Assembly (NCBI GenBank): GCA_000755425.1
Contig: BBMT01000009.1
Span: 124,001-188,000 of the forward strand
Reading direction: 5' to 3'
Origin: Vibrio maritimus
Lineage (GTDB): Bacteria > Pseudomonadota > Gammaproteobacteria > Enterobacterales > Vibrionaceae
DNA length: 64,000 bases
The stretch's first letter is position 1. Each line of letters starts with the position of its first letter. Below, in pieces: positions 19,370 to 30,236 of this stretch. Under the pieces are notes generated by a model. That model made no database searches, was not told the origin of the DNA, and saw nothing but the letters and a program-made list of their open reading frames with translations. The position numbers and the translations under genes were made by a program.

Positions 19370-19763
19370 AACAATCTCCTTTGTTTATTATTTAATCCGT
19401 CCAGGATGTTTGTGTGCCAATTTTTTACTTTGCTTCGGATGCAAAGTCAATTTTTATACGATGATGTGTGCACTTGTTATGATTTTTTATAGAAAAATGG
19501 TTAAAAATCTGTTCTGTGTAGCATATTTTGTTACACCAATTGTATTAGAATGTTGCCAACCGTATAGTTGCGGTGAAATTGTTGGTCCTAGCCTTTAAAA
19601 ATCGAGTATACAAACCGAAGTGAGGTGGTTTTGAATTCTCATTTGTTAACATTGTTGCAACAATTATCTCCCTTGTAACACGAAATTTTTGTTAAGTTTG
19701 TGTTAACTTTTGAGGCTTACAGACCAAAATTTATTCATAACAATAAATGCTCAATGGAGCTGA
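19370..19763. promoter_or_regulatory. Divergent gltA / sdhC control region
   Basis: An AT-rich 394-bp gap with no gene lies between gltA and sdhC. It has several GTTAAC/GTTAA-type elements near 19640-19710, such as TTTGTTAAGTTTGTGTTAAC, which resemble the direct repeats bound by ArcA. In related bacteria ArcA and CRP regulate this block. Exact promoters cannot be assigned by eye. Confidence 0.4.
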
Positions 19764-20156
19764 GTGAGCAAGCCCATGAAAGAAAGAAAGTCCAGACCTG
19801 TTAATCTTGATTTACAGACAATTCGCTTTCCGATCACAGCAATCGCATCCATCCTGCACCGTGTGTCAGGTGTGATTACGTTTGTGTCGATCGGTATTCT
19901 CCTTTGGTTACTAGCCAAGTCACTCTCGTCCCCTATGGGGTTTGCCGAGGCTGTCGATATCGTCGATGGGTTCTTCGTCAAGCTTATTCTATGGGGCATT
20001 TTGACTGCTCTTGCGTATCACATTGTTGGTGGTATTCGTCATCTAATCATGGATCTAGGTTACTTTGAAGAGCTCGAATCGGGCGCGAAAAGTGCCAAGG
20101 TGTCCTTTATCGTGACAGGTGTTCTGTCGCTATTGGCGGGAGTTTTGGTATGGTAA
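19764..20156 (+). CDS. sdhC: Succinate dehydrogenase cytochrome b556 subunit
   Basis: Membrane anchor of complex II that binds heme b and quinone with SdhD. It has 130 residues. RPVNLDLQTIRFPITAIASI and LHRVSGVITF carry the conserved quinone-site Ser/Arg region. Three membrane helices follow, with the heme-ligand His in ALAYHIVGGIRHLIMDLGY. The GTG start at 19764 has GGAG about 5 bp upstream; ATG 19776 is the alternative. It overlaps sdhD by 7 bp. Confidence 0.95.
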   Translation: MSKPMKERKSRPVNLDLQTIRFPITAIASILHRVSGVITFVSIGILLWLLAKSLSSPMGFAEAVDIVDGFFVKLILWGILTALAYHIVGGIRHLIMDLGYFEELESGAKSAKVSFIVTGVLSLLAGVLVW

Positions 20157-20497
20157 ACAACGTTTCAACATTCGGTCGTAACGGTGTCCACGATTATCTT
20201 CTGATTCGTGCGAGCGCCATTATTATGACCTTGTACACGATCTATCTTGTGAGCTTCTGCGCGTTTGCAGGAGACATTTCCTACGTATCGTGGACCAACT
20301 TCTTCGGTGGCACTTTTACTAAGGTGTTCACAATGCTGGCATTGGCATCTTTGCTTATCCATGCCTGGATTGGTCTATGGCAAGTTCTTACAGACTATAT
20401 CAAGCCGACCATGTTACGTGGTGCGCTGCAACTGACGGTTATTGCAGTGCTGCTTGGTTATTTCTTCTCTGGTTTCTTTATTCTGTGGGGTGCGTAA
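20150..20497 (+). CDS. sdhD: Succinate dehydrogenase hydrophobic anchor subunit
   Basis: Second membrane anchor of complex II, 115 residues with three predicted helices. The conserved VHDYLLIRASAIIMTLYTIY segment is followed by LIHAWIGLWQVLTDYIKP, with the heme-ligand His and the Asp-Tyr pair near the quinone. It overlaps the sdhC 3' end, and its stop is directly followed by the sdhA start. Confidence 0.95.
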   Translation: MVNNVSTFGRNGVHDYLLIRASAIIMTLYTIYLVSFCAFAGDISYVSWTNFFGGTFTKVFTMLALASLLIHAWIGLWQVLTDYIKPTMLRGALQLTVIAVLLGYFFSGFFILWGA

Positions 20498-22262
20498 GTG
20501 TCTATTCCAGTTCGTGAGTTTGATGCCGTAGTAATCGGCGCTGGTGGTGCAGGCATGCGCGCTGCACTACAAATTTCAGAGCAAGGCCTATCTTGTGCGT
20601 TGCTATCAAAAGTATTTCCAACTCGTTCCCATACCGTATCTGCCAGGGTGGCATTACGGTTGCATTGGGTAACTCTCATAAAGATGATTGGCAGTGGCAC
20701 ATGTATGACACTGTCAAGGGCTCCGACTATATCGGTGACCAAGACGCTATCGAGTACATGTGTAAGAATGGCCCTAAGTCGGTCATTGAACTAGAGAAAA
20801 TGGGTCTACCTTTCTCTCGTTTTGAAAACGGTACTATCTACCAGCGTCCATTCGGTGGTCAGTCGAAAGAGTTTGGTGGTGAGCAGGCTGCACGTACTGC
20901 GGCGGCTGCAGACCGCACAGGTCACGCACTACTGCATACTCTTTATCAGCAAAACATTAAACACAAGACAACCATCTTCTCGGAGTGGTATGCACTTGAT
21001 ATGGTTAAAAACCAAGATGGCGCGGTCATGGGTTGTACTGCACTTTGTATGGAAACCGGCGAGATTTGTTACTTCAAATCTAAAGCTACTATCCTAGCAA
21101 CCGGCGGTGCTGGTCGTATTTACGCTTCAACCACCAATGCTCATATTAATACGGGTGATGGTGTTGGTATGGCGCTGCGTGCTGGCGTACCGATGCAAGA
21201 TATGGAGATGTGGCAGTTCCACCCAACGGGTATTGCTGGTGCAGGTGTACTTGTTACTGAAGGTTGTCGTGGTGAAGGTGGTTACCTTCTAAATAAAGAT
21301 GGCGAGCGCTTCATGGAGCGTTACGCACCAAACGCAAAAGACCTTGCTGGTCGTGACGTGGTTGCACGCTCGATGATGATTGAAATTCGTGAAGGTCGTG
21401 GCTGTGACGGTCCTTGGGGGCCACATATCAAACTTAAGATGGATCACTTAGGCAAAGACGTACTTGAGTCTCGTCTACCGGGTATCTGTGAGCTATCTCG
21501 TACGTTTGCACACGTTGATCCAGTGAAAGAGCCAATCCCAGTTATTCCAACCTGTCACTACATGATGGGTGGTGTACCGACTCAGGTGTCTGGTCAAGCG
21601 ATTAAACAAGACGCTTCAGGCAACGATCTAGAAGTTCAAGGTCTATTCGCTTGTGGTGAAATCGCTTCTGTATCTGTGCACGGTGCGAACCGTCTTGGGG
21701 GCAACTCGCTACTTGACCTTGTGGTGTTTGGTCGTGCAACTGGTCTTCATCTTGGCGAGACACTGGCTGCGCAAACTGAAGCTCGTCCGGCAACTGAGTC
21801 TGACATTGAAGCATCACTGCTCGTACGATGCGCTGGGAAAACAGTGCATCGGGCGAAGACCCAGCTCAAATTCGTAAAGATCTACAAACTTGTATGCAAA
21901 ACAGCTTCTCGGTATTCCGTGAAGGTGATGCGATGGCAACGGGTCTAGAAGAACTTAAAGTGATTCGTGACCGCTTGAAAGAAGCGCATCTTGCAGATAA
22001 GTCGAAAGAGTTCAACACTCAGCGTGTGGAGTGTTTAGAGCTTGATAACTTGATGGAAACAGCATTCTCGACTGCAGTCGCAGCAAACTACCGTACCGAG
22101 AGTCGCGGTGCTCATGCTCGCTTTGATTACCCAGAGCGTGATGACGAGAACTGGCTATGCCACTCAATCTACAACCCTGAAACTGAGCAGATGTCGAAGC
22201 GTGATGTAAACATGACGCCTGTTCACCGTGAAGCTTTCCCGCCGAAAGCACGTACGTACTAA
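20498..22262 (+). CDS. sdhA: Succinate dehydrogenase flavoprotein subunit (two frameshifts)
   Basis: FAD-bearing catalytic subunit of complex II, oxidising succinate to fumarate. The GTG start gives MSIPVREFDAVVIGAGGAGM, the dinucleotide-binding motif. A C is missing at 20643-20644 inside SHTVSAQGGITVALG, next to the FAD-linking His, and a base is missing at about 21819 before RTMRWENSASGEDPAQI. With both restored the length is 588 residues, the same as E. coli. Active-site segments HPTGIAGAGVLVTEGCRGEG and RLGGNSLLDLVVFG are present. The gene is contiguous with sdhD and sdhB. Confidence 0.95.
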
Positions 22263-22277
22263 AGGGAGGACAATACT

Positions 22278-22988
22278 ATGAACCTTAATTTCTCTCTTTA
22301 CCGTTACAACCCGGATGTAGACAACAAACCATACATGAAAGACTACACCTTAGAGGTGGATGAAGGGTCGGACATGATGGTACTAGATGCTCTGATACTA
22401 TTGAAAGAGCAAGATCCAACGATTGCGTTTCGTCGCTCTTGCCGTGAAGGGGTATGTGGCTCCGATGGTTTGAACATGAACGGCAAAAATGGCCTTGCTT
22501 GTATCACACCGCTATCAGCACTTGAGGGTGGCAAGATTGTCATTCGACCATTACCGGGACTTCCGGTGGTTCGAGACTTGATTGTCGACATGACTCAGTT
22601 TTATGATAACTACGCGAAAGTTAAGCCATTTCTTATTTCTGAAGGAAATGTGCCACCGTCGCGTGAAAACCTGCAAATGCCAGAGGAGCGTGCTCACCTT
22701 GATGGACTGTATGAGTGCATCATGTGTGCGTGTTGTACGACGTCTTGTCCATCTTTCTGGTGGAATCCAGACAAGTTTATTGGACCTGCAGGTCTTCTCG
22801 CAGCGTATCGCTGGCTGATTGACAGTCGAGATACAGCAACGGATGAACGCTTATCAAATCTTGATGATGCATTTAGTGTTTTCCGTTGTCACGGCATCAT
22901 GAACTGTGTCAGTGTATGTCCTAAGGGACTCAACCCAACGAAAGCTATTGGTCACATCAAATCAATGCTTGTGAATCGTTCGGTGTAA
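22278..22988 (+). CDS. sdhB: Succinate dehydrogenase iron-sulfur subunit
   Basis: Carries electrons from FAD to quinone through three clusters. It has 236 residues. The 2Fe-2S ligands are CREGVCGSDGLNMNGKNGLAC split around residues 55-75. The 4Fe-4S and 3Fe-4S ligands are in CIMCACCTTSCPSFWWN and CHGIMNCVSVCPKGLNP. It has a good Shine-Dalgarno (AGGGAGGA) upstream and is intact. Confidence 0.97.
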   Translation: MNLNFSLYRYNPDVDNKPYMKDYTLEVDEGSDMMVLDALILLKEQDPTIAFRRSCREGVCGSDGLNMNGKNGLACITPLSALEGGKIVIRPLPGLPVVRDLIVDMTQFYDNYAKVKPFLISEGNVPPSRENLQMPEERAHLDGLYECIMCACCTTSCPSFWWNPDKFIGPAGLLAAYRWLIDSRDTATDERLSNLDDAFSVFRCHGIMNCVSVCPKGLNPTKAIGHIKSMLVNRSV

Positions 22989-23003
22989 CAACAAATAAAA
23001 ATT

Positions 23004-23036
23004 GCCGACTCGACGTCCCGGAGAGTCGGCTTCTTA
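23004..23036 (+). terminator. Weak terminator/attenuator hairpin between sdhB and sucA
   Basis: An 8-bp stem GCCGACTC / GAGTCGGC is followed by TTCTTAT rather than a pure T run. It probably gives partial termination or stabilises the upstream message. Confidence 0.5.
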
Positions 23037-23087
23037 TAGCTCGGCGTAGACCGAAGCATACGTGAAAACTACTGGTTAAGGGAAAAT

Positions 23088-25894
23088 ATGCACAATGGTG
23101 TGATGAAGGCATGGCTCGAGTCTTCACACTTGGCAGGCGCCAATGCAACGTACGTAGAAGATCTCTACGAACTGTATCTAAGTGATCCCGAACAGGTAAG
23201 TGAGGAGTGGAGACGTGTATTTGATGGGTTGCCTGTGCAGCCTGATGTGGTTGAACAGCCGCATTCACGTGTCCGTGATTACTTCCGACGACTCGCTCAA
23301 GAAACAAAGCATTCAAGTGCTCAAGTAAGTGACCCCGAGGTCGATGCTAAACAAGTAAAAGTTCTACAGCTTATCAATGCGTACCGCTTCCGCGGCCATC
23401 AAGCTGCAAATCTAGACCCTCTAGGTTTATGGAAACGCCCAACGGTTGATGAATTGGAGCCTGCGTTCCACTCGTTGACGGAAGATGATTTAGACGAAAC
23501 GTTCAATGTTGGCTCTTTTGCTATTGGCCAAGAAAGCATGACGCTTCGCGATCTTCACAAAGCACTTCAAAAAACCTACTGCGGCTCAATCGGTGCAGAA
23601 TACATGCACATGACAAACACTGCTCAAAAACGTTGGATTCAACAGCGTCTAGAGTCAGTGGTTGGCCAACCCTCTTTCGATTCCGAACACAAGCATACTT
23701 CTTAAACGAACTGACAGCGGCCGAAGGTCTAGAGCGTTATCTTGGCGCAAAATTCCCAGGTGCTAAACGTTTCTCGCTAGAAGGTGGTGATGCTCTAATT
23801 CCAATGACCAAAGAACTGATTCGCCATGCTGGTAGTCAAGGCATGCGAGAAGTCGTGATTGGTATGGCGCACCGTGGTCGCCTGAATATGTTGGTCAACG
23901 TTTTGGGTAAAAAGCCTCAAGACTTGTTCGATGAGTTTGCTGGCAAGCATGATGAAACATGGGGTACAGGTGATGTGAAGTACCACCAAGGTTTCTCTGC
24001 TGACTTTGCAACGCCGGGCGGTAATGTGCATTTAGCCTTAGCATTTAACCCATCTCACCTAGAGATCGTAAACCCAGTAGTTATCGGCTCTGTTCGTGCT
24101 CGTCAAGATCGTTTAGGCGACAAAGACGGCAGCATGGTACTGCCAATTACCATTCACGGTGACTCAGCGATTGCGGGTCAAGGTGTTGTGCAAGAGACTT
24201 TCAACATGTCTCAGGCGCGCGGCTTTAAAGTGGGTGGTACGATTCGAATCGTGGTCAACAACCAAGTTGGTTTTACTACCTCTAACCCACGCGACACCCG
24301 TTCAACCATGTACTGTACTGACATCGCTAAGATGGTACAGGCGCCGATTTTCCACGTGAATGCTGATGACCCAGAAGCGGTCGCGCTTGTTACGCAAATC
24401 GCGCTCGATTTCCGTAACGAGTTTGGCAAAGATGTGGTGATTGATCTGGTTTGTTATCGCCGCCATGGTCACAACGAAGCGGATGAGCCCAATGCGACTC
24501 AGCCGTTGATGTACCAGAAAATCAAAAAACACCCAACGCCTCGCAAACTGTATGCAGATGTCTTGATTGAGCGTGACGAAAGCGATATTGAAACCGCTAC
24601 GCAGATGATCAATGAATATCGTGATGCGTTAGACCGCGGTGAAGTGGTGTGTAAAGAGTGGCGCCCAATGGCATTGCACTCAGTAGACTGGTCTCCATAC
24701 CTCGGTCGCGACTGGGATGAAGAGTGGGGTGGCCAGGTTGGTATTGAGCGTCTTGTAGGCCTCGGTAACAAACTTGGACAGTACCCAGACAGTCATAAAC
24801 TTCAAAGTCGAGTAAACAAGCTGTACAACGATCGTGCTGCAATGATGAGTGGCGAGAAAATGATCGATTGGGGGATGGCGGAAACGCTGGCTTACGCAAC
24901 CCTTCTTGATGACGGTAAGCGTATCCGTATCTCGGGACAGGACTCTGGCCGTGGTACTTTCTTCCACCGTCACTCAGTACTGCACAACCAAGAGGATGCG
25001 AGTACCTATATTCCGCTTTGCAACCTTCACGACAAACAAGGTCCATTCCAGGTCTTTGATTCGGTGTTGTCAGAAGAAGCGGTACTGGCATTTGAATATG
25101 GCTATGCGACTGCAGAGCCTAGTGGTTTGACTTTGTGGGAAGCGCAGTTCGGTGACTTTGCCAACGGTGCTCAAGTTGTAATCGACCAGTTCATCTCTTC
25201 TGGTGAGCAAAAATGGGGTCGTCTATGTGGTCTAACGATGCTGTTGCCACATGGCTATGAAGGTCAAGGTCCAGAGCACTCATCGGCGCGCCTAGAGCGT
25301 TACCTGCAGCTTTGCGCTGAGCAAAACATGCAAGTAGTGATTCCATCAACGCCAGCTCAGGTCTATCACATGATTCGTCGTCAGGTGGTTCGCCCAATGC
25401 GTCGTCCCCTGATTGTGATGTCACCTAAATCACTGTTAAGACACCCACTGTGTGTGTCGAGCATTGAAGACTTAGCAGAAGGCACATTTGAGCCGGCGAT
25501 CGGTGAGATTGATGATATCAAGCCAGAAAACGTCAAACGTGTTGTGTTCTGTTCAGGTAAGGTGTATTTCGACCTGCTCGAACAGCGTCGCAACAACGAG
25601 CAAGACGACGTCGCGATTGTGCGTATTGAACAGTTGTACCCATTCCCACTGGATGATGTAAAAGCCAAGATTGCCGCCTACACCAATGCTCAAGATTTCG
25701 TTTGGTGTCAGGAAGAGCCTCAAAACCAAGGCGCTTGGTACTCAAGTCAACATAACTTCCGCGCAGCTATCCCTGCGGGCGCTGACTTGAAATACGCTGG
25801 TCGACCAGCATCTGCATCTCCGGCCGTTGGTTATATGTCGGTACACTTGAAACAACAGAAAGCGTTAATTTCTGACGCGTTGACCCTAGATTAA
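23088..25894 (+). CDS. sucA: 2-oxoglutarate dehydrogenase E1 (frameshifted)
   Basis: Thiamine-diphosphate E1 component of the 2-oxoglutarate dehydrogenase complex. It begins MHNGVMKAWLESSHLAGANA. A T is missing at about 23699, so that HTFLNELTAAEGLERYLGAK is split. Restored length is 935 residues. ThDP and substrate regions are visible: GMAHRGRLNMLVNVLGK and HINADDPEA-like VNADDPEAV. C-terminal transketolase-like signatures include SGQDSGRGTFFHRHSVLHNQ and PHGYEGQGPEHSSARLER. It is followed by sucB after 29 bp. Confidence 0.95.
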
Positions 25895-25923
25895 GAACTA
25901 GAAGAAAAAAGGAAGAAACAGAT

Positions 25924-27129
25924 ATGACTATTGAAATTCTGGTTCCAGACTTACCTGAATCAGTTGCAGACGCGACCGTCGCAACGTGGCACAAGAAACC
26001 AGGCGAAGCGGTAGCGCGTGATGAAGTTATCGTTGATATCGAAACCGATAAAGTTGTTCTTGAAGTACCAGCGCCAGAAGAGGGCGTTCTTGAAGAGATT
26101 ATCGAAGAAGAAGGTGCAACAGTACTGTCTAAGCAGCTGATTGCTAAGCTTAAGCCAGGTGCTGTTGCTGGTGAACCGACGACGGACACTACTGAGTCTA
26201 CTGAAGCATCTCCAGACAAGCGCCATAAAGCTGCGCTAACGGAAGAGTCTAACGACGCTCTGAGCCCTGCGGTTCGCCGTTTGCTGGCTGAGAACGATCT
26301 TCAAGCATCAGACGTGAAAGGCACTGGCGTTGGCGGTCGAATCACTCGTGAAGACATCGAAGCGCACCTAGCCGCAGCGAAGGCAGCACCACAAGCTGAA
26401 GCACAGGCGCCTGTGGCTCCAGTATTAGCTCGCAGCCAGAAGCGTGTGCCAATGACTCGTTTGCGTAAGCGTGTTGCTGAGCGTCTACTTGAAGCGAAGA
26501 ACAGCACAGCGATGCTAACGACGTTTAACGAAGTAAACATGAAGCCAATCATGGATCTTCGTAAGCAATACAAAGACCAGTTCGAAGAGCGTCATGGCAT
26601 TCGCCTTGGTTTCATGTCTTTCTATGTGAAAGCTGTTACCGAAGCGCTAAAACGCTACCCAGAAGTGAACGCGTCTATTGATGGCGATGACATCGTTTAT
26701 CACAACTACTTTGATATCAGTATGGCAGTTTCTACGCCACGTGGCCTAGTGACACCAGTACTTAAAGACTGTGACTCGCTAGGTTTTGCTGACGTTGAGA
26801 AAGGCATTAAAGAGCTGGCGATCAAAGGTCGTGATGGCAAGCTAACCGTTGAAGAGCTGACTGGTGGTAACTTCACCATCACTAACGGCGGTGTGTTTGG
26901 TTCATTGATGTCTACACCAATCATTAACCCACCACAAGCGGCTATCTTGGGTATGCACAAAATCCAAGAGCGTCCAATGGCGGTAGATGGCAAAGTAGAA
27001 ATCCTACCAATGATGTACCTAGCGCTATCTTATGACCACCGTTTGATCGATGGTCGTGAGTCAGTTGGCTTCTTGGTAACTATCAAGGAACTACTGGAAG
27101 ATCCAGCACGCTTGCTACTGGATGTGTAA
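25924..27129 (+). CDS. sucB: 2-oxoglutarate dehydrogenase E2 succinyltransferase
   Basis: Core of the 2-oxoglutarate dehydrogenase complex; transfers the succinyl group from the lipoyl arm to CoA. It has 401 residues. One N-terminal lipoyl domain carries the modified Lys in DIETDKVVLEV (about residue 44). Then come a linker, an E3-binding domain (LSPAVRRLLAENDLQASDVK), an Ala/Pro/Gln linker and the catalytic domain ending SYDHRLIDGRESVGFLV with the active-site His and Asp. Intact. Confidence 0.97.
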   Translation: MTIEILVPDLPESVADATVATWHKKPGEAVARDEVIVDIETDKVVLEVPAPEEGVLEEIIEEEGATVLSKQLIAKLKPGAVAGEPTTDTTESTEASPDKRHKAALTEESNDALSPAVRRLLAENDLQASDVKGTGVGGRITREDIEAHLAAAKAAPQAEAQAPVAPVLARSQKRVPMTRLRKRVAERLLEAKNSTAMLTTFNEVNMKPIMDLRKQYKDQFEERHGIRLGFMSFYVKAVTEALKRYPEVNASIDGDDIVYHNYFDISMAVSTPRGLVTPVLKDCDSLGFADVEKGIKELAIKGRDGKLTVEELTGGNFTITNGGVFGSLMSTPIINPPQAAILGMHKIQERPMAVDGKVEILPMMYLALSYDHRLIDGRESVGFLVTIKELLEDPARLLLDV

Positions 27130-27144
27130 CCAAGCGTTGCTTTT

Positions 27145-27204
27145 TATTTTGGATGTATAGACGTCCAAAATAAATGGAGCTAGACTAGCTCAACGTCTAG
27201 CTCC
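27145..27204 (+). repeat. Two tandem intercistronic hairpins between sucB and sucC
   Basis: The first stem is TATTTTGGA / TCCAAAATA (27145-27172) and the second GGAGCTAGAC / GTCTAGCTCC (27176-27204). No long T run follows. They could act as an attenuator or as an RNase barrier that sets the sucAB to sucCD transcript ratio; that role is inference. Confidence 0.6.
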
Positions 27205-27315
27205 TTAGTAAGCCCACAAGAGGCGACTCTAACGAGTACTCCTACAGACGTATTACCGACATTCGGTATATGGAAATAAAAAATCCCTCAGGGATATAAC
27301 AAATGGAATCGCACA

Positions 27316-28480
27316 ATGAATTTGCATGAATATCAAGCCAAACAGCTGTTTGCAGAATTCGGATTGCCTGTACCAGAAGGCTACGCATGTGACACCCCAC
27401 AGGAAGCGTTCGAAGCTGCTGGTCGTATCAGTACTGAAAAGAAAGTAGTTAAATGTCAGGTTCACGCTGGTGGCCGCGGTAAAGCGGGCGGCGTGGAACT
27501 TCATGACACCAAAGACGGTGTTAAAGAATTCGCTCAGAAGTGGCTAGGTAAAAACCTAGTGACTTACCAAACAGATGCGAATGGTCAACCAGTGACTAAA
27601 ATCCTAGTTGAAGAAGCATCTAACATCGCCAATGAGCTGTACCTTGGTGCAGTCGTTGACCGTGCAACACGTCGCATCGTGTTTATGGCATCAACTGAAG
27701 GTGGTGTTGAAATCGAAAAAGTTGCGGAAGAGACGCCGGAACTGATTCACAAAGCGGCGATCGACCCGCTCGTTGGCCCACAGGCTTATCAAGCCGTGAG
27801 CTTGCGTTCAAGCTTGGCCTTGAAGGCGACCAAATCAAGCAGTTCGTTAAAATCTTCATGGGTCTAGGCAACATGTTTGCTCAGTACGATCTTGCACTGC
27901 TAGAGATCAACCCACTGGTTATCACAGGCGAAGGCAACCTTCTATGTCTTGATGGCAAGATCAACATCGATTCAAATGCACTTTACCGTCAGCCAAAACT
28001 TCGTGAAATGCACGATCCTTCGCAGGAAGACGAGCGTGAAGCGCACGCGGCGCAATGGGAGCTTAACTACGTAGCACTTGATGGCAACATCGGCTGTATG
28101 GTTAACGGTGCAGGCCTTGCAATGGGCACTATGGACATCGTAAACCTACACGGCGGTCAGCTGCTAACTTCCTAGATGTAGGTGGCGGTGCAACCAAAGA
28201 GCGTGTGACAGAAGCATTCAAGATCATTCTATCTGACAGTAACGTGAAAGCGGTATTGGTTAACATCTTCGGTGGTATCGTACGTTGTGACCTAATCGCA
28301 GATGGCATCATTGGCGCAGTTGAAGAAGTGGGTGTTGAAGTACCTGTAGTAGTTCGTCTAGAAGGTAACAATGCGCCTCTAGGCTCACAAAAACTCGCGG
28401 AAAGTGGTCTAAATATCATTGCTGCAAGCTCGCTAACAGAAGCAGCGGAAAAAGTAGTTGCTGCAGCGGAGGGCAAATAA
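27316..28480 (+). CDS. sucC: Succinyl-CoA synthetase beta subunit (two frameshifts)
   Basis: ATP-grasp subunit that couples succinyl-CoA cleavage to nucleoside triphosphate synthesis. It starts MNLHEYQAKQLFAEFGLPVP. A G is missing at 27793 (SRELAFKLGLEGD resumes after it) and a C at about 28161 ([20 protein letters not shown]). Restored length is 388 residues, equal to E. coli SucC. The conserved NIFGGIVRCDLIADGIIGAV is intact. The stop overlaps the sucD start by one base (TAATG). Confidence 0.95.
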
Positions 28481-29351
28481 TGTCTGTACTAATTAATAAA
28501 GATACAAAAGTTATCTGCCAAGGCTTTACTGGTGGTCAAGGTACGTTCCACTCAGAGCAAGCTATTGCTTACGGTACACAAATGGTCGGTGGTGTTTCTC
28601 CGGGCAAAGGCGGTCAAACGCATCTAGGTTTACCGGTATTCAACACAGTACGCGAAGCGGTTGAAGTGACTGGTGCAACAGCGTCAGTTATCTATGTACC
28701 AGCACCTTTCTGTAAAGATGCAATCTTGGAAGCGATTGATGCTGGTATCAAGCTTATCGTGACCATTACTGAAGGCATTCCTACGCTTGATCTTCTAGAC
28801 GTAAAAGTACGCTTAGACGAAGCGGGTGTTGTGATGATTGGTCCAAACTGTCCGGGCGTTATCACTCCTGATGAGTGTAAGATCGGTATCATGCCAGGTC
28901 ATATCCACAAGAAAGGTAAAGTGGGTATCGTATCTCGTTCAGGTACGCTTACGTACGAAGCGGTTAAGCAGACAACAGATGAAGCTTTGGCCAGTCTACG
29001 TGTGTAGGTATTGGTGGTGACCCAATCCCAGGTTCAAACTTCATCGATATCCTGAAGCTGTTCGAACAAGATCCAGAGACTGAAGCTATCGTTATGATCG
29101 GTGAGATCGGCGGTACAGCGGAAGAAGAAGCGGCAGCATTTATCAAAGAAAACGTCACTAAGCCGGTTGTCTCTTACATTGCAGGTGTTACTGCGCCTCC
29201 AGGTAAGCGTATGGGTCACGCTGGTGCAATCATCTCTGGTGGTAAAGGTACAGCGGAAGACAAGTTCGCTGCGCTTGAAGCTGCAGGTGTTAAGACAGTT
29301 AAGAGCCTTGCTGACATCGGTAAAGGTCTACGTGAAATTACCGGTTGGTAA
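28480..29351 (+). CDS. sucD: Succinyl-CoA synthetase alpha subunit (frameshifted)
   Basis: CoA-binding subunit that carries the phosphohistidine. It starts MSVLINKDTKVICQGFTGGQ. A G is missing at about 28984, so that [20 protein letters not shown] is split. Restored length is 290 residues. The phosphohistidine is in GKRMGHAGAIISGGKGTAED. It ends the TCA operon just before a strong terminator. Confidence 0.95.
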
Positions 29352-29392
29352 TGACTCCACGTTAGCTCTCTGTTTGAAATAGAGTTAAAAAT

Positions 29393-29426
29393 AAAAAAGC
29401 TCCGGTCATATGATCGGAGCTTTTTT
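29393..29426. terminator. Terminator at end of suc operon, shared with znuB
   Basis: AAAAAAGCTCCGGTCAT / ATGATCGGAGCTTTTTT forms a long stem with A and T runs on either side, so it can serve both the suc operon and the convergent znuCB. Confidence 0.85.
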
Positions 29427-29450
29427 ATGTGCTTAGAAAAGAATTTAGTC

Positions 29451-30236
29451 TTAGTCTCTAGAGGGAGCTAGTTGGGCAAGTAAGAAAAAGCCAGCAGCGC
29501 TAATGACCACCGATGGCCCCGCCGGCGTGTCATAAAACCAAGAGAGACTGAGTCCACAAAATACCGACACAATACCAATAACGGACGCAGTGAAGGCCAT
29601 TTGCTCTGGCGTAGTCGTGAACTTGCGAGCCGTTGCCGCTGGAATGATAAGTAATGAAGTCATAATCAGCGCACCAACAAACTTCATACCAATGGCGATG
29701 ACCAGACCGACCATCAGCATGATGACCAAACGCATTAGATCGACATTCACGCCTTCTACAGCCGCTAAATCTTCATTCACTGTCGTTGAGAGTAGTGGTC
29801 GCCAAAACACAAACAGTAAAGCGCCTATCAAAGTTACGCCAGCGTAGATGTAAATAAGATCGGTTGGAGAGACAGCCAGCAAATCGCCAAACAAATAGCT
29901 CATTAAGTCAACGCGGACGTTATCGAGGAAACTGACAGCGACTAAACCTAGTGATAATGCACTATGTGCAAGGATGCCGAGTAGTGTGTCCGTCGCCACG
30001 AGCTGCTGCTTTTGTAGCGTGACCAGAATGACAGCCAATGCCATACAGCAGATAACGAGAGCCATATATAGGTTGATATCAAACAAAAAACCGAGCGCAA
30101 GCCCCATTAGAGAAGCATGGGCGAGTGTATCACCAAAGTACGCCATTCTGCGCCAAACGACGAAGGATCCCAATGGGCCGGCTATCAAGGCGATACCGAT
30201 GCCAGCAATGATGGATGGAAGCAAAAACTCAATCAT
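29451..30236 (-). CDS. znuB: Zinc ABC transporter permease ZnuB
   Basis: Membrane component of the high-affinity zinc importer. It has 261 residues with about eight hydrophobic helices. The FVVWRRMAYFGDTLAHASLM segment is the family signature. ATG 30236 gives the usual MIEFLLPSIIAGIGIALIAG; upstream in-frame ATGs inside znuC are less likely. It overlaps the znuC stop by 8 bp, so translation is probably coupled. Confidence 0.95.
   Translation of the reverse strand: MIEFLLPSIIAGIGIALIAGPLGSFVVWRRMAYFGDTLAHASLMGLALGFLFDINLYMALVICCMALAVILVTLQKQQLVATDTLLGILAHSALSLGLVAVSFLDNVRVDLMSYLFGDLLAVSPTDLIYIYAGVTLIGALLFVFWRPLLSTTVNEDLAAVEGVNVDLMRLVIMLMVGLVIAIGMKFVGALIMTSLLIIPAATARKFTTTPEQMAFTASVIGIVSVFCGLSLSWFYDTPAGPSVVISAAGFFLLAQLAPSRD

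Noticed and set aside
20600..20660. Programmed ribosomal frameshift in sdhA and similar breaks
   Set aside because: No slippery heptamer with a downstream pseudoknot is seen, and no such mechanism is known for these genes.
24609..25091. 160-codon antisense open frame inside sucA
   Set aside because: It is a shadow of sucA codon structure, with no start signal and no recognisable protein.
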